NCBI RefSeq assembly: GCF_000005505.3
Contig: NC_016131.3
Location: 15,831,501 to 15,895,500 of the forward strand
Reading direction: 5' to 3'
From: Brachypodium distachyon
Lineage: Eukaryota; Streptophyta; Magnoliopsida; Poales; Poaceae
Length of the DNA stretch: 64,000 bases
Position 1 is the stretch's first letter. The number at the start of each line of letters is the position of its first letter. Below the pieces are notes generated by a model. That model was given only the letters and a program-made list of their open reading frames with translations. It made no database searches and was not told the origin of the DNA. Below are positions 23,401-36,000 of the stretch, one piece after another. The translations under genes and the position numbers were made by a program.

Positions 23401-24177
23401 TGTATTTCCGACGGCAGCCAAAGTATACGGCTGAAAATCCTTCTAACATCTAACCCAAGAATCACTCATCTGTCTGAAAATGAATACTTGATCAAAAATT
23501 CAAAACCCAAGACACGATGACAGAAGAGCTCGCCGACGTCGCCGTGGACGGATAGCGTATTAGTGCCCGCCATGTGCTTGACCGATTCGTGCCCAACTGA
23601 ACTACTGAAGTGTGTATACAGATTCTTACTGCTGCTTATAAAATCGACAGAATCTCACAGTACACTTTTTGTTTCTTTATTTTAGGGTAGCAGTGGTCGC
23701 GGCCCGAGAGTAAAAATAAGTCCGGCCCGTTTAATTTTCCAGAAGGCCGAGGATTGAACCAAACCAAAAGTAGTTTGGGAACAGGTTTGGCCCATCGTAG
23801 TCTAAAAAAAGGGTCCGGCCCATCTGTTAGTTTGCAGCTCTCGGGCCGGGTTTGTTGCTGAGCCCTGGAAAAGAAAAACCGAAAAGGGGCGACCTCGTTG
23901 CTCCAAGTACAACCCACACCATTTGTAAAGGATTCTCCAGACGAACCTGAACGATTCCCATTCCCCTCCCTCTCTCGCTCTTTGGAAAAAGATGAACCAC
24001 GGCGAGAGTCAGATAGACAGAGACAAAAAAAAAGCAGAAGAACCAAACCGCAACAAGAGTCAGATGGATAGAGACACCCATAAGGCGGCTTTTCTTTGGA
24101 CCTAAGGCTTAGCTTTACCCGTATGATTTCGGTGTTGCAAAAGCATAAGTACGCCTAGTATTATAATTCTGCACATG
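20451..24177. other. Intergenic region upstream of the SCAB gene
   Basis: No convincing gene. GC-rich open frames at 20581-21030 look compositional. There are MITE-like remnants at about 23280-23410 (TATCGATG and GACGGAGGGAG motifs) and AT-rich unique-looking DNA elsewhere. Confidence 0.5.
22404..22525. mobile_element. Stowaway/Mariner-like MITE, 122 bp
   Basis: The ends are complementary: left CTATCTTCGTCCAACAAAAGAT, right complement CTCCCTCCATCCAACAAAAGAT. TA flanks both sides (22402-22403 and 22526-22527). Confidence 0.8.
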
Positions 24178-25028
24178 TGTCGTGATGGTGTCACGACAGA
24201 TGTCATAGGATGGTTTAACTTGGGACCGATGGACGATGGTGGATCCGGAGGACAGAGGACGTGAAGAAGAACACGCACAACACCCGCAAGAACACACAGA
24301 TCTACCCAGGTTCGGAGTCCTCTTCTAGAGGTAAGACTCCTACTCCTGCCTTGTTGTATTAGCCAGGATAGAGAAGCTCTACAATGGTGCTCCCTGAGCT
24401 GTATTCTTGGAGAAGCCGGGATAGAGAACCTCTACAATGGTGTTTCTTGAACTGTATTCTTGGAGAAGAAGAAGAAGAACCGTAGAATGCTCTCGTCTCC
24501 CCCTTCCCACAGAGGGGTAAGGTTCTAGGCCGCACATCGTACACTGCCATGTGGGCCGAGTCTAACGTCATCCTCCTTGGGCTCCATCAGGCACGCGGCT
24601 TGGTTCCCTCTAGGCAGCACCACAGGGGATAAGGCAGCTTTACTTTTTCTGCCAGCCGGCAGCGGGTACAGCTATTCTCTGCCGGCTTCCGTCATAGATT
24701 CCCTTTCGGTGCTTCTTTTGCATAGTCGCCTGGCACCGGCGTACAGGCACTGACTGCTTTTCTTAGAGTGATGATGGCCCCGCTTTACACCGCACCGCGC
24801 GGTCAGGATAAGACCGTTGAGAGATCTCGGCTACTGCCAAGACCAACGTGCTCATCCTTGTCCAGCAAACTCGTAAAGCAAGTGAGCTGCACCGGCATAC
24901 ACCGGGTATGCCGGCTTAGCGTTAGTTGTACTCTGTGATGCCGGCGTACTTGTCTATGCCGGCCTTGCCTTCGTTATCTCGGCTAGAGTTGTGCCATTAT
25001 GACCCTACCTGCGGTCATTCCCCCGACA
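24178..25028 (-). repeat. 3' LTR of the Tat element
   Basis: It is 851 bp and matches 32260-33075. The left LTR carries a duplicated AGCCGGGATAGAGAAC(C)TCTACAATGGTG-type segment near 24412-24450, which accounts for much of the length difference. Confidence 0.92.
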
Positions 25029-25547
25029 CTAGTCCCCGAAGCTGTTGTGGTCCGGCATAAAAAGATGTCGGGCTGCGACAGTTTCCCATAAACAGACCAT
25101 CAACGCTTAGCCGAATCCAGCTAAGAAAGATGCCGAGATTTCCTCAGGTTCTTCTAGCCGAGATCAATTTGATCCGAGACTCCGGGTTATCATACTTATC
25201 CTGCTCGCAGCCGAGATTCTTTCCTCTTCATGACCGACAATTTAAACCTCACTTCTGCCGACAAAATCGCCACCAACGGGAGGATAAGGCTTGAGTTACT
25301 GCCATCGTGCTTTCTGAGGCGAGCGTGCCGTCGTGTCGGGCAATAAAGCCGACAGATCCTTTAAAGATTGGGCTTCGGTTTCCACGCGCGCACACATTCT
25401 CCGGATCTCGCGGGATTCTCGGCGGCACGCCGCGCAGCAACCGAGCAAGCGCCTTGATGGACATAACTGCCCAAATCGCATGCAATCTTCCCGTTAGCCA
25501 CTAAGGGGATTGCACGGGAAACGCGCATCCCATTACTGCGGCTCGGG

Positions 25548-25554
25548 TATAAAA
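25548..25554 (+). promoter_or_regulatory. TATA box of the antisense gene in the Tat element
   Basis: TATAAAAGG at 25548-25556 lies about 260 bp upstream of the ATG at 25812, followed by GC/CT-rich leader-like sequence. It is placed to drive plus-strand transcription, against the element. Confidence 0.6.
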
Positions 25555-25811
25555 GGAGGAGGAGGGCGTGGGCGGAAAGCCCTTCGCACTCCTCGCTCTC
25601 TTCGCCCCTTCGCTCTTCTCTGCTCCTCGCGCACTACACCGTCTGCCCGCTCTGAGCAACTCCGCCACCGCGGTTTCTCGCCTCCGAGCTTGCAGCCGCC
25701 ACTGCTTCGCCCGCCACCACTTAGGCCTCCCTCGCATTCGCTTGCACGCCCGGGCCTCACACAAGCACCATCTCCACCGAAACCTCCAAACCCTAGATCT
25801 ACTTTCCTTTC

Positions 25812-28800
25812 ATGGCGTCTTCTTCTCGCGCTCCGGCCGTCGACCCTGCTGCTCAGGCGTAGCAGAGGACCAGCTTCGAGCACGCCGCCTGGGAAGGCTC
25901 CGATGTGACCTCGGCGGACATCGAGTGGCTCCGCCGCTCCCGACGAGTCCCGGAGGAGGTCCCGTGCCGGGTTCCCGACAAGGAAATCGTTCCGACTCCA
26001 GAAGACGGTGAGTGCGTCGTCTTCCTCTCTCATTTTGAGCGCGGCTTCGCTCTTCCGGCCAGTGATTTCTTCCGCACTTTCCTCGATTTCTTTGGCCTTC
26101 AGCAGCATCATCTCCTGGCGAACGCCATTCTCACCCTCTCAACCTTCGTCACCTGCTGTGAGCGTTATCTCGGCCTCTGGCCATCCGTTGACCTGTGGTC
26201 CCGGTACTTCATGTTCCGGCCATAGGTTCTCCCAGATAAAGATAATCCCGGCGCCACAAAACCGATGACCCAATGCGGCGCCGCCACCATCGTCCCTCGC
26301 CGTAACTCAGCCTTCCCAAGGATCCAGGGTCTTGAGTCATGTAAAAAGTGGCTCAAGACCTTTTTCTATGTCAAAAACTCCTCTTCGGCCGACAAAATCA
26401 ACTTACCGGGGTTCGAAGTCAGCCCCCCGGAAGAGAAGAGGAATTGGTCCTTCGACCCGAAGGAGACCAATCCGGAGGTCAACAAGATCCATGCCGTCAT
26501 CCTCGTGCTCAAGGAGGAGGGTATGACAGCCGACGATCTCCTGGCAACTTTTGTGTAGCGGCGGCTGTGCCCGCTCCAGTGCCGGTTACACAAAATGTGC
26601 TTCTACAGCGGTCAGCTCGACCCGGACCAAGTATCAACAGTCCGGCTTGACCAGGTCGACGTCCGGCGCCGGGTCAAAGCGATCGCAAAGACCAGCCTGC
26701 CGGAGCGGTGGAGCGGGGGTATGCCGGCATACAGCTGGAAGCACCGAGCGCCCCCGGTAAGTTCCTCGTTTAAATGTAACTTCTACTCTCGTCCGATATA
26801 AGATTATACCGGCCTTGCTTTAAATTAACCCGGCGGCACCTGACTTTTCTCTGCAGAGGTTCGCCCGTCAAGAGAATGAAGACGGGAAATCCCCGGACAA
26901 ACGCTTTGCGGCCCCGCGCCTGACCATCGACCATGAGGATCCGGACTCGGAGGACTTCATGCCGATTGCTCACGCCGGCCCTCGCCGTACGGAACGTAAG
27001 AGTCTCTACCATCTTCTTGTAACCGTTATAATTCTCATAACCAAAACGCTTATTCCTGAAACAGCTGACTCGGGCCATGCCGCCGAGGCGCCTGAACCGG
27101 CTGCTGCTACTGCTCCGGTTCGGGAGAAACGCGCGCTTGCAAAGCGTCCCGTCGAGCAGAGTCTTCCGCAGAACGTGAAGCGGAAGAACACCGCGGCACG
27201 TGGTCCTAAGCCAAAGCCCCTGATTGTCGGGTAAGGCTGTTATTATCTCCTCCTCTGATGCCGTCTTCCTTCTTCAAAATCATGCGAATGACTAAGCTTT
27301 TTATTTTTGCTGGGAGGCTTTAACGGCCACGCAATCTCGGACGTGCGTCGCGTCCGAGATCCCGGCGGCTCCCACTTCCCGCGCCGAGGTTTCAAACCCG
27401 GCGGTGGGCGGAACTGAGACTCCCGGGAATCGATATCCCTTGCCCGGGATGTCAGCCCAAGTGCCGACGCCACGGTCGTCGGCGAGACCGAGACTCCTGC
27501 GGCCAGGGTCCCCGCAGGCGAGGCCGCCACCGAGACCGCCCCTACCTCGACTGCAGCCGAGACATCGCAGGAGCCACAAGCTTCTGAGACGCTGCAACAG
27601 CCGCCAGCTTCGAAGACGCCGCCGCAGCCGGCTGCAGGTCCTCAAGGACCTCAAGGGCCGCTGCCAACCCCGACGCCGCCTCCGTCTCCATCACGGCCGG
27701 CGGACGCCCAACCTGCTGCCGCCCAGGCCAAGAAGGCCAAAAACCCTGCTGCTGCAGCAGGGCCGGCAGCCCAGGGTTCTGTTGCCCCGCGGCCTTCTGT
27801 CAGGCCGCAGGAGGTGCCCCTTCGGACGACCAGCGGGCATAGCTGGTGGTCGTTGGGCCAGTCCATGATATGGACTGGAACAACGCCGACCACTACGAGG
27901 TGACTTCGAACACCTTGCAGTCGGCTCGGCAAAGCCCGCTGGTGGGACCTTCGCCCGCAGCAACTCCGGAGTCAATCTCGACCCGGATGTACCAAGCCCG
28001 GGTGGCTCTATTCGAGGCCGGCCGAGCCACGGAGGTATGAAAAATCCTTCATAAAACTTCAAATTCTAAATTCAGCATAGTATCCATATTCCTAGTCCCC
28101 GAGGTTTAGGGCGAGTAGGAAATAGTCGGCCTGAAGCTTGTCCCGAAGAACTTCAAACACCTATTCCCCGAGATTCGGGCCGGGTTTAGAATAGTCGGCC
28201 TGAAGCTTAGAATCCTTCAAACACTTATTTCCCGAGATTCTGGCCGGGTTTAGAATAGTCGGCTTGAAGCTTAGAATCCTTCAAACACTTATTCCCCGAA
28301 ATTCGGAGCATTAACTTCTTTTTGCAATAATCCTAACTGTGTACCACTGTTTTGCAGCTCTGCATGAACAAGCGCACCGCCATCTTCAAGACTTTGCTAG
28401 CAAAGTATAAGAAGTTGGAGGCGGAGCACGAGGCGCTCAAAATTGAGCGCGAAAGCCAAGGTAAGTATCTTTGACCAGAAAAGATTTTTCGTCCAAGTAT
28501 CAATGTTCTGCGAGAACTAACACCTGCTCCTGTTCACAGTCAGGGACAGCGCCAAAGTAGCGGAGCTAGTGAAGCGCGTCGCCGAAATCCAAGGTAATTC
28601 GTCGTTCGTATGCCGGTTCCATATTAGATATCAAGCTCTGTAATATATGTCTGTTAAACAGATGAGAAGACTCGGTAGGCCGAACTGCATCGGGAAGAGG
28701 TGACCCGGCTGCAGGCGCAGGTCGCAGCACAGGCCGAGGCGCATCGAACCGAGGTGAATCAACTCACCTCGACCCTCTCTTCCCAGGCCGAGGAGAAGAT

Positions 28801-29136
28801 TCGGCTGGAAAGCGAGGTGAAGAAGGGCGAAGATTTAGCGACTGGCGGGAGTCGACCGCTCGCATCGGCGCCAACGAGGCGTTGTCATTCGTACTATCAT
28901 GGTACGACGGCATCAATCTTGATGTGCTACAATCGATGCGCGCCGACTCTCGCTACCTCATGGACCCGGAGCTGGTGGCGAAGCGTAAGGAGCAGGCTTA
29001 CTCCTTCATCTAGTATGCCGACGTGCATACGTTTGTGGAGAGCCCGACCTCTGAAGCTGACGCCGAGATGACCGACGGCGAAGAGGAGGAAGCTGCGGCC
29101 GAGGAAGATGTTGTGGAGTCAGCCTCCACCGGGTGA
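25812..29136 (+). pseudogene. Antisense ORF of the Tat element (putative gypsy-type transposon / Transposase_28-like protein)
   Basis: The ATG at 25812 opens a long frame running to about 26756 and containing the ADIEWLRRSRRVPEEV and FERGFALPASDFFRTFL blocks typical of grass proteins annotated as putative gypsy-type transposon. Introns are suggested at 26757-26856 and about 26996-27062. A coiled-coil region at about 28365-28860 follows, then a C-terminal block (NEALSFVLSWYDGINLD at about 28870, MTDGEEEEAAAEEDV before TGA near 29134-29136). Three in-frame TAG codons interrupt the first exon, at 25860-25862, 26223-26225 and 26556-26558, and another precedes YADVHTF at about 29011. The function of this family is not established. 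It is coded opposite to pol, as in other Tat-lineage elements with additional antisense ORFs. Confidence 0.75.
28096..28312. repeat. Tandem repeat, about 65-bp unit, roughly 3.3 copies
   Basis: Each unit begins with a CCCCGAGATTCGG-type motif and contains GGTTTAGAATAGTCGGCCTG and AAGCTTAGAATCCTTCAAAC. The first copy is the most diverged. It sits between coding blocks of the antisense gene, probably in an intron. Tandem repeats near the 3' LTR are usual in Tat elements. Confidence 0.85.
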
Positions 29137-29999
29137 TGCGCCGAGTTCCGGCGCCAACCCCTCCGTCTCCTCTTAGCTTAGTCACTAGCAAATCTTAGAA
29201 AAAATTAGATCCCCGGAATGCTGGGCGCATATGTAATCCGGATAATTCTGCTTGTAAGACATCACGGTTTTAATTTAATTAAGTCTTTTGCTTGCTGAAT
29301 CCCCGACCGAGTCCTCGAGTTTAGTTTTTCTTTTAGTGAAATTTTACAGCTTTGGTTCTTTTGTATGCCTTGTCGGCGTTCGACGTATGAATCACAAAGT
29401 CATAAAACCACTCTTTCGAAAAAAGGTAACTCGAAGAGTTCGCTCGGCGATAACCGAGTTAAAAAGAAATGCCGAATTAAGATAACATGTATCTCGGATC
29501 GGCTCTTTGCTTGTTTCCGTAGTCATCTTTCGTGTGCTCGGTTATCTTACATCCATCTCTAACTTGCCATGAAGCCGGGTTGCGGACAGCAGCGAAGTCA
29601 TAGAGGGGTTTTATCAATACCGACACAGTACTAGACCGACATAAGATTACGCAATTAAGCCATGCCGACATACAAAAGAAAATTGTAACAGAGCAATTAA
29701 ATGACACAAAAGTCCCCGAGTTTCTTTTAAGAACCCGGCGAATAATTTCATTGTCTTAATTGTAACATTCAACATAAGGAAAAAACGATACAAATACTCA
29801 GCTTTGAAGTATAGAACGGATGGAGCAATGCTACATTCCATGGCCTCTTGTTCTCCTCTCCTGACCGATCCATCTTGTTCGCCTTAGGATCTTATGCATC
29901 TATAACATAGTAAGAATCATTGTGGAGTGCTTTGCTCACAACGAAGGGTCCTTCCCATGGAGGTGATAACTTGTGCATGCCGGCTGTGCGTTGCACAAG

Positions 30000-30920
30000 T
30001 CAGAGGACAAGATCTCCTTCCCGGAAAACTCGCGGGTAGACCTTTCGGCTGTGATAACGCCTTAGGTGCTGTTGGTAGATGGCCGACCGAGATAGAGCCA
30101 ATTCCCGTGCTTCTTCGAGCAGGTCGACATCATTTTCTCGGGCCTCTTTCACCTCGGCCTCCGTATACATGGTTACTCGTGGAGAGTCATGTTCAATGTC
30201 GGCTGGTAAGACAGCTTCTGTCCCGTATACGAGGAAAAATGCCGTGTAGCCTGTAGAGCGATTGGGAGTCGTCCTGAGACTCCATAGCACAGCCGGGAGT
30301 TCATCTATCCAGCATCCTGGAGTGCGCTCCAATGGTTCGATTAGCCAGGGTTTTATGCCGGCCAAAACCATGTCGTTTGCCCTTTCAACTTGCCCATTGG
30401 ACTGAGGATGTGCCACGGAAGCAACATCCAGCCGGATTTTCTTTTCAGCACAGAATCGCGCGAAAGGTCCCTCCGCAAAGTTCGTTCCATTATCCGTAAT
30501 GATACTGTGCGGGTACCCATATCTCAAGATGATATCCTTCAGGAATGACACTGCAGTTTTGTCGTCACACTTCTTTATCGGCTTGACCTCAATCCATTTG
30601 GTGAATTTGTCAACCATTACCAGAATATGCGTCATGCCTCCTCGCACCCGCTTGAACGGTCCTACCATATCCAAACACCAGACGGCGAAGGGCCAAGTAA
30701 TTGGAATAGTCTTGAGCTCCGAAACCGACATATGTGTCTTGCTGGCATATCTCTGGCAGCTGTTGCACTTCCTGACTATGTCTTCCGCTTCCTGTAATGC
30801 ACTCGGCCAGTAAAAACCATGGCGGAAAGCTTTGCCCACTAGCCTTCTTGAAGATGCATGGTGGCCACACTCTCCTTGGTGAATATCCCAAAGTATCTCC
30901 TGCCCCTCTTCCGGCTCGAC
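30000..30920 (-). pseudogene. Gypsy integrase of the Tat element
   Basis: The zinc-binding segment (FYWPSALQEAEDIVRKCNSCQ) and the core keep all three acidic residues of the DDE triad: Asp in WCLDMVGPF, Asp in ITDNGTNF and Glu in NGQVERAN. The frame from 30839 to 30000 is open. It continues at the 3' end as ERTPGCWIDELPAVLWSLRTT and RSAIYQQHLRRYHSRKVYPR. Upstream, a TGA at 30921-30923 separates it from RNase H in the same frame, the only lesion at this junction. It is the best-preserved coding part of the element. Confidence 0.9.
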
Positions 30921-32367
30921 TCATCGCTGCAGGACGTTAGTAACGCTCCTTTTGTAAACCTCACCATTGATGATGGTGTATGCTTTCGCTCTTCTCTGGA
31001 TTTGCCTTGCCAACAGTTCCTCTTCCGGGAGACTCCCATCTTTGAGGTAGGACATTATCGGTTGCGCACAGGCCGGCACAGGACGAGTGGTGAAGATTGG
31101 CTCATCCGGCTCGTCTATCTCCGATGGCTCAACTGCCATTGTTTCTGCTGAGTTAAGGCGCTCAGTCCTCGGGTTACCGGAACCGCTGCCACTATCAATT
31201 TCCATGGGAGTGGCGCTGAGTTCTGAACTCGCCGGGATAAATATAGACTCCGATTTTGGCGATGGTTTGATAGATGGCTTGCGTAAATGCTCTAGTGCCA
31301 CCCCAGTCGGAATGGCTTGTCGTGTTGAACCGAGTTTCGATAATGTGTCGGCTGCTTCATTTTCTGCCCGAGGTACGTGGTGAAACTCGCATCCTTCAAA
31401 ATGGCCACTGATCTTCTGAACCTGGAACCGATACAACGCCATGTTGGCATCCAATGCGTCCCAGTTGCCGGAAACTTGTTGGACGACTAGATCGGAATCA
31501 CCAAAACATTGAATCCGGCGGATTCCAATTTCTTTCGCCATTTTCAACCCGTACACAAGTGCCTCATACTCGGCAACATTGTTGGATGCTGCGAAGTGAA
31601 TCTGCAATACATACTTAAGTTGGTCGCGCTTTTGCGAGGTTAGAACTATGCCGGCACCAAGCCCACTTTTCATCTTAGAGCCATCAAAATGCATCTTCCA
31701 GTAATTAGTTTCCGGGGCCGGTGGTTCATACTCCATCTCGGCCCAATCCACCAAAAATTCTGCCAAAGCTTGAGACTTCACGGCATCTCGTCTATCGTAC
31801 TGCAGCGCATAGGGTGCCAATTCCACAGCCCATCTTGCGACTCGGCCGCTCGCGTCTTTGTTACTCATGATTTCCAAGACGGGTGCCTCGCATATAACTC
31901 GGATCTGATGTGCCTCAAAGTAATGCTTTAGTTTCTTTGCCGCCATATAAACACCGTACGCCATTTTCTGATAATGGGGATAATTCTGCTTGGACAATGA
32001 CAGCACCTCGCTTAAATAATACACCGGCCTCTGCACCGATTTGCCATCTTCAATTTTTTCCACCACAATGACCACCGACAACTCGGTTGGTTGCCGCGAT
32101 GTATAACAACATCGGCTCCTTCTCCATTGGAGAGGCGAATATTGGTGTCGTAGCAATCATTTTCTTCAGCTCCTGGAAAGCTAGGTTTACATGTCGTGTC
32201 CACACAAATTTGTCGGTTTTCTTCATCAGTTGGTACAAGGGCATAGGATGGGCGCCAACTGTCGTGGTGGTGTCACGGCAGATGTCATAGGATGGCTTAA
32301 CTTGGGGCCGATGGACGATGGTGGATCCGGAGGAGGGAGAACGTGAAGAAGAACACGCACAACACAC
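30921..32367 (-). pseudogene. RT remnant plus dual RNase H of the Tat element
   Basis: About 32085-32245 keeps only the RT connection region (LYQLMKKTDKFVWTRH; FQELKKMIATTPIFASP). A frameshift at about 32085 leads into gypsy RNase H (PVYYLSEVL; YGVYMAAKKLKHYFEAH) and then a second, archaeal-type RNase H (MHFDGSKMKSGLGAGIVL; NNVAEYEALVYGL; FGDSDLVVQQV; ENEAADTLSKLG). The second domain is diagnostic for the Tat lineage. The catalytic RT core, protease and gag are gone. Confidence 0.88.
32241..32259 (-). promoter_or_regulatory. Primer-binding site of the Tat element, directly at a deletion junction
   Basis: Read on the minus strand, GTTGGCGCCCA follows the 5' LTR, as in the intact second element at 61700. 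Here pol sequence (CCTATGCCCTTGTACCAACTG) begins almost immediately after it, marking the deletion breakpoint. Confidence 0.8.
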
Positions 32368-33075
32368 GCAAGAACATACAGATCTACCCAGGTTCGGAGC
32401 CCTCTTGTAGAGGTAAGATTTCTACTCCTGCCTTGTTGTATTAGCCGGGATAGAGAAGCTCTACAATGGTGCTCCTTGAGCTGTATTCTTGGGGAAGAAG
32501 AAGAAGAAGAAAGGGAAAAACCCTAGAATGCTCTCGTCTCCCCCTTCCCATAGAGGGGTAAGGTTCTATTTATAGGCCACACGTGGTACACTGCCATGTG
32601 GGCCGAGTCTAACGTCATTCTCCTTGGGCTCCATCGGGCACGCGGCTTGGTTCCCTCTAGGCAGGACCGCAGGGGATAAGGTAGCTTTACTTTTTCTGCC
32701 AGCCGGCAGCGGGTACAGCTATCCTCTGCCGGCTTCCGTTATATATTCTCTTTCGGTGCTTCTTTTGCGTGGTCGGCTGGCACCGGTGTACAGGGGTTGA
32801 CTGCTTTTCTTAGAGTGATGATGGCCCCGCTTTACACCGCACCGCGCGGCCAGGATAAAACCGTTGAGAGATTTCGGCTACTGCCAAGACCAACGTGCTC
32901 ATCCTTGTCCAGCAAACTCATAAAGCAAGTGAGCTGCACCGGCATTCACCGGATATGCCGGCTTAGCGTTATTTGTACTCTGTGATGCCGGCGTACTTGT
33001 CTATGCCGGTCTTGCCTTCGTTATCTCGGCTAGAGTTGTGCCGTTATGACCCTATCCGGGGTCATTCGCCCGACA
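32260..33075 (-). repeat. 5' LTR of the Tat element
   Basis: It is 816 bp, almost the same length as the LTR at 60885-61699, to which it is related in inverse orientation. Confidence 0.92.
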
Positions 33076-36000
33076 ACCTGAAGACAGGTAATACCGCTAC
33101 AATCGACCGAGGAGAGCAATCAAAAAGGATAACGCACGCACGCACGCAAGCAAGATTGCAAGAACCCGCCGTCGGAGCACGCGCGACGCAACACACGAAC
33201 AGATATATATGGTGCCCGTCCGCTAGCGCTGTGGGTTCCGTCAGCAAGTCAAGCCATTTCGACGCCTGCACGACAGCACAAGGACGTACAGAAAAGAAAA
33301 AGGAAATCTGCGTGCCTCTAGTTCGTCCTTCCGGAAAGAAAAAAATGCGGCACGTAAAGTGGACGGAAGCAGTATTGATGTCAGCTCAGTTTTTGATACA
33401 TTCTGAAATCCCAGAACACGGTGCTGTATTACCAGAAGTACTTTCTTTTTCTCAGACAGAACTATAGTGCTCATTGACTTGTCGTCTACGATCTTGAAAC
33501 AGAAAAGGCTTTTGTTAGGAAAAAAACATTCGCGTACCGTGTGGAGTCAGGATCTGCAAAAACGGGGGCACATGGACTGCAGCTGCTGGCTGGCCCGAAT
33601 CGACGGCCCGGAGCACCCAGGCTGTAGAAACTAAAAACTACTCCGTACTCCGTAGTCGAGATTCCGGAACGGCCAGCCAGAGTCCATGGGCGGATCCGCC
33701 GTGTAGTCCATGGGGCTAATGCCTCCACTCAATTTTGTTATACCATCTTAAATGTTAGATTTCCACCATTAATACTCCTCTAATTGAAGTTATAGCTTAC
33801 TAAGAATGTCTAAAGTGCCCTCTTAATTATTCCCCTGGCTCCGCCACTGCCAGAGTCATCCGTCCTTCCTATCGCGAGCAACAGGTGTCCATTACGCAGC
33901 AGAGAGTTGTTTGTTGATTTGCGGCGTGCCGCGACGTCGACGTCGGTACCGCCCAAATCGGGGAAGCGGGACTCGTGTGGGGTGTGGCGAGCGGGCTACG
34001 TCGGCCACGCACATACCGCAAACGGGGGCAGTGCAAATCGAGCTCCGGCTTTTTTCGGTTTGATTGATAAGACCCAAACCCAGCGGTGGACCGCACATCC
34101 AATCACCAGCAGGCAACTGCTGCTGTATGCATCTGTTGGGCGATTGGTCACCGGTCACTAGGGAGCTAGTGCGCGACGTCGACTTGTGGGAACCTGGAAT
34201 CGGTGACGGGGAAAATCACTCTAGCTAAATTAAGCTGCATATATATGTGTAGCTTTGAATTGTCTCAGGTCAGCTGGTGGAGTCAGAATGTCAGATCGAT
34301 CTACCGTGCGGAGGCTGCGATCGACTGGGAGCCGTCGGTACCGAGACTGCCGTTTCGGTTAGTCGGAGGTCGCTCAACGAACTACGCGCAGGAATCCTTG
34401 CAAGAAGGGTAGTTGGGGTTTGTTTCCGAGAGCAGACGATGATGGCCGTTTCAGCACCGGAAACAATCTTTTGCAGCAAAAAGTAGTCCTACTTACGTAC
34501 GTACTCCAGATGACTTAGGCGAACGAAAGTATATACCGCCGCATTTTTCGTTTTCGTCAGTCTTTGGTCTGTCGTGTTTTTCTCTCTCTCTTGCCTTCTC
34601 GTAGCTAGTGGTACTACCAGGCTATACCAGCGCGACGCCGGTTTTCCGACAGAAGCATCGGCGGCCGTGTGGGCCCCCCAAGCATGCACCGTACGCGTTG
34701 AGCCCGATTCGTTGAACCAGCGGACGGACGCGCAGGGCAGGAGCGAGACGGCAGGCGGGCAGGGCATCAGCGCGTACCATTGACGACGAGCGGATTGAAT
34801 GCACGCAGCACCGTCCCTGACTGACTGACAGAGACCAGGTTCAGTCACACCTCACAAAAAGAAAAGAAATCCCTCTGCGTGGGAAGGCCGAAGGCGGGCA
34901 GGCAGAGCATATGCGCAACAGCAGCGTCACGGCTGAGGCAGACGCCGTCTCGGCACACGGCACGCGCACAAAAATTGCATGGGAAATTACTATGTCTCTC
35001 TCCGGTCAACACAGAAACATCCTACGGACGGCCAGATTTGAAGGGCGGGTCCAAGTAACAGTGACTCCGGACTCCGGAGTCCGTCCTTGTTAGCATGCAG
35101 TAATAACCCCGCTAATTATAAAAGGAGCGAGACACGCCGTACGTGCGTGCGGCTGTGGAGAATATTCGTCGGAAACTCGATCGCGTGCATCCCATCTTGA
35201 GACTCACGATCGATCCAGCAGAGCACATTCTACCAAATGAACGGACAAAAATGATGTAAGCTCGTACGTCACAAAGTCCTAGTTTAAATCCGTGCCAATC
35301 TCTATGAAATGGAGTGAGTAGTATTGCGCTGCGGAATATTTGCCTATAGTATCAGTCTCGTTTGATTTTATCTCCTTGACATTACGTTTTGGTTCCTCGA
35401 GCTACCGTGCGTGCACGTCGCGCGGTTTTAGTAATACCACGGATCGAGCCGATCCGTACGATCGAGCAGCTGCGGGGGAGGAGGACACGCACGGCACCGC
35501 ATGCATGCAGCCATGCAGGGAGATTACGAGACACACTCACCTGGCGGCTGGCGCCTGCCATGCAAATGCACAGCACTGCATGTCTGCATGGCACCACCGC
35601 AGCGCGCACGTACGTTGCACTACTGCCGTACCATTGACCCGCCGGATCGAGCTGAGCTCTGCCCAAGACGGTCCCGGCCGGCGCCCTCCCGCCCGAAGCC
35701 GGATGGAAAATTCTTCCCCGCCCTTCCCAGATTTCCCCGGGAAGCCACGGCGGGCTCGCCCAAATGGTCTTTTACCCGCCGTGCCGCGCGGTTCTTTTCA
35801 CTTTCCCTCTCCCAGCGTCGCGCGGGAGCCGTTTCCCTTCCTTCCTTTTTCTTTTTCCACCCAGCGTTTCGCGGAGGACGCGTCGTGGCCGTTGGATTGG
35901 ATTGGATTGCGCGTGGGAATGCACAGGTGTTGCGCCAATGAGAAAAAAAAAGAAGAAAAGGCTGCTGCTCCAAAAAAAAAAAGCTGCTGCTGCTGTGGTG

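Larger units (their letters stand above)
24173..33080 (-). mobile_element. Ty3/gypsy LTR retrotransposon, Tat lineage, internally deleted
   Basis: Two LTRs (24178-25028 and 32260-33075) begin TGTCGTG and end CCCGACA as read on the plus strand. The flanks ACATG and ACCTG are a one-mismatch 5-bp target duplication. Integrase and RNase H run on the minus strand, so the right LTR is the 5' LTR and the primer site abuts it. Gag, protease and most of RT are missing. The dual RNase H (gypsy-type plus plant archaeal-type aRH) and the antisense gene near the 3' LTR are hallmarks of the Tat/Retand group. Same family as the element at 60885. Confidence 0.93.

Noticed and set aside
24178..25028. Left LTR as a solo LTR of an independent insertion
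   Set aside because: It shares ends with the right LTR at 32260-33075, and the outer flanks ACATG and ACCTG form a near-perfect target duplication around the whole element.
25533..26111. A 192-codon minus-strand frame in the Tat element
   Set aside because: It is the shadow of the plus-strand antisense gene, which carries the family blocks.
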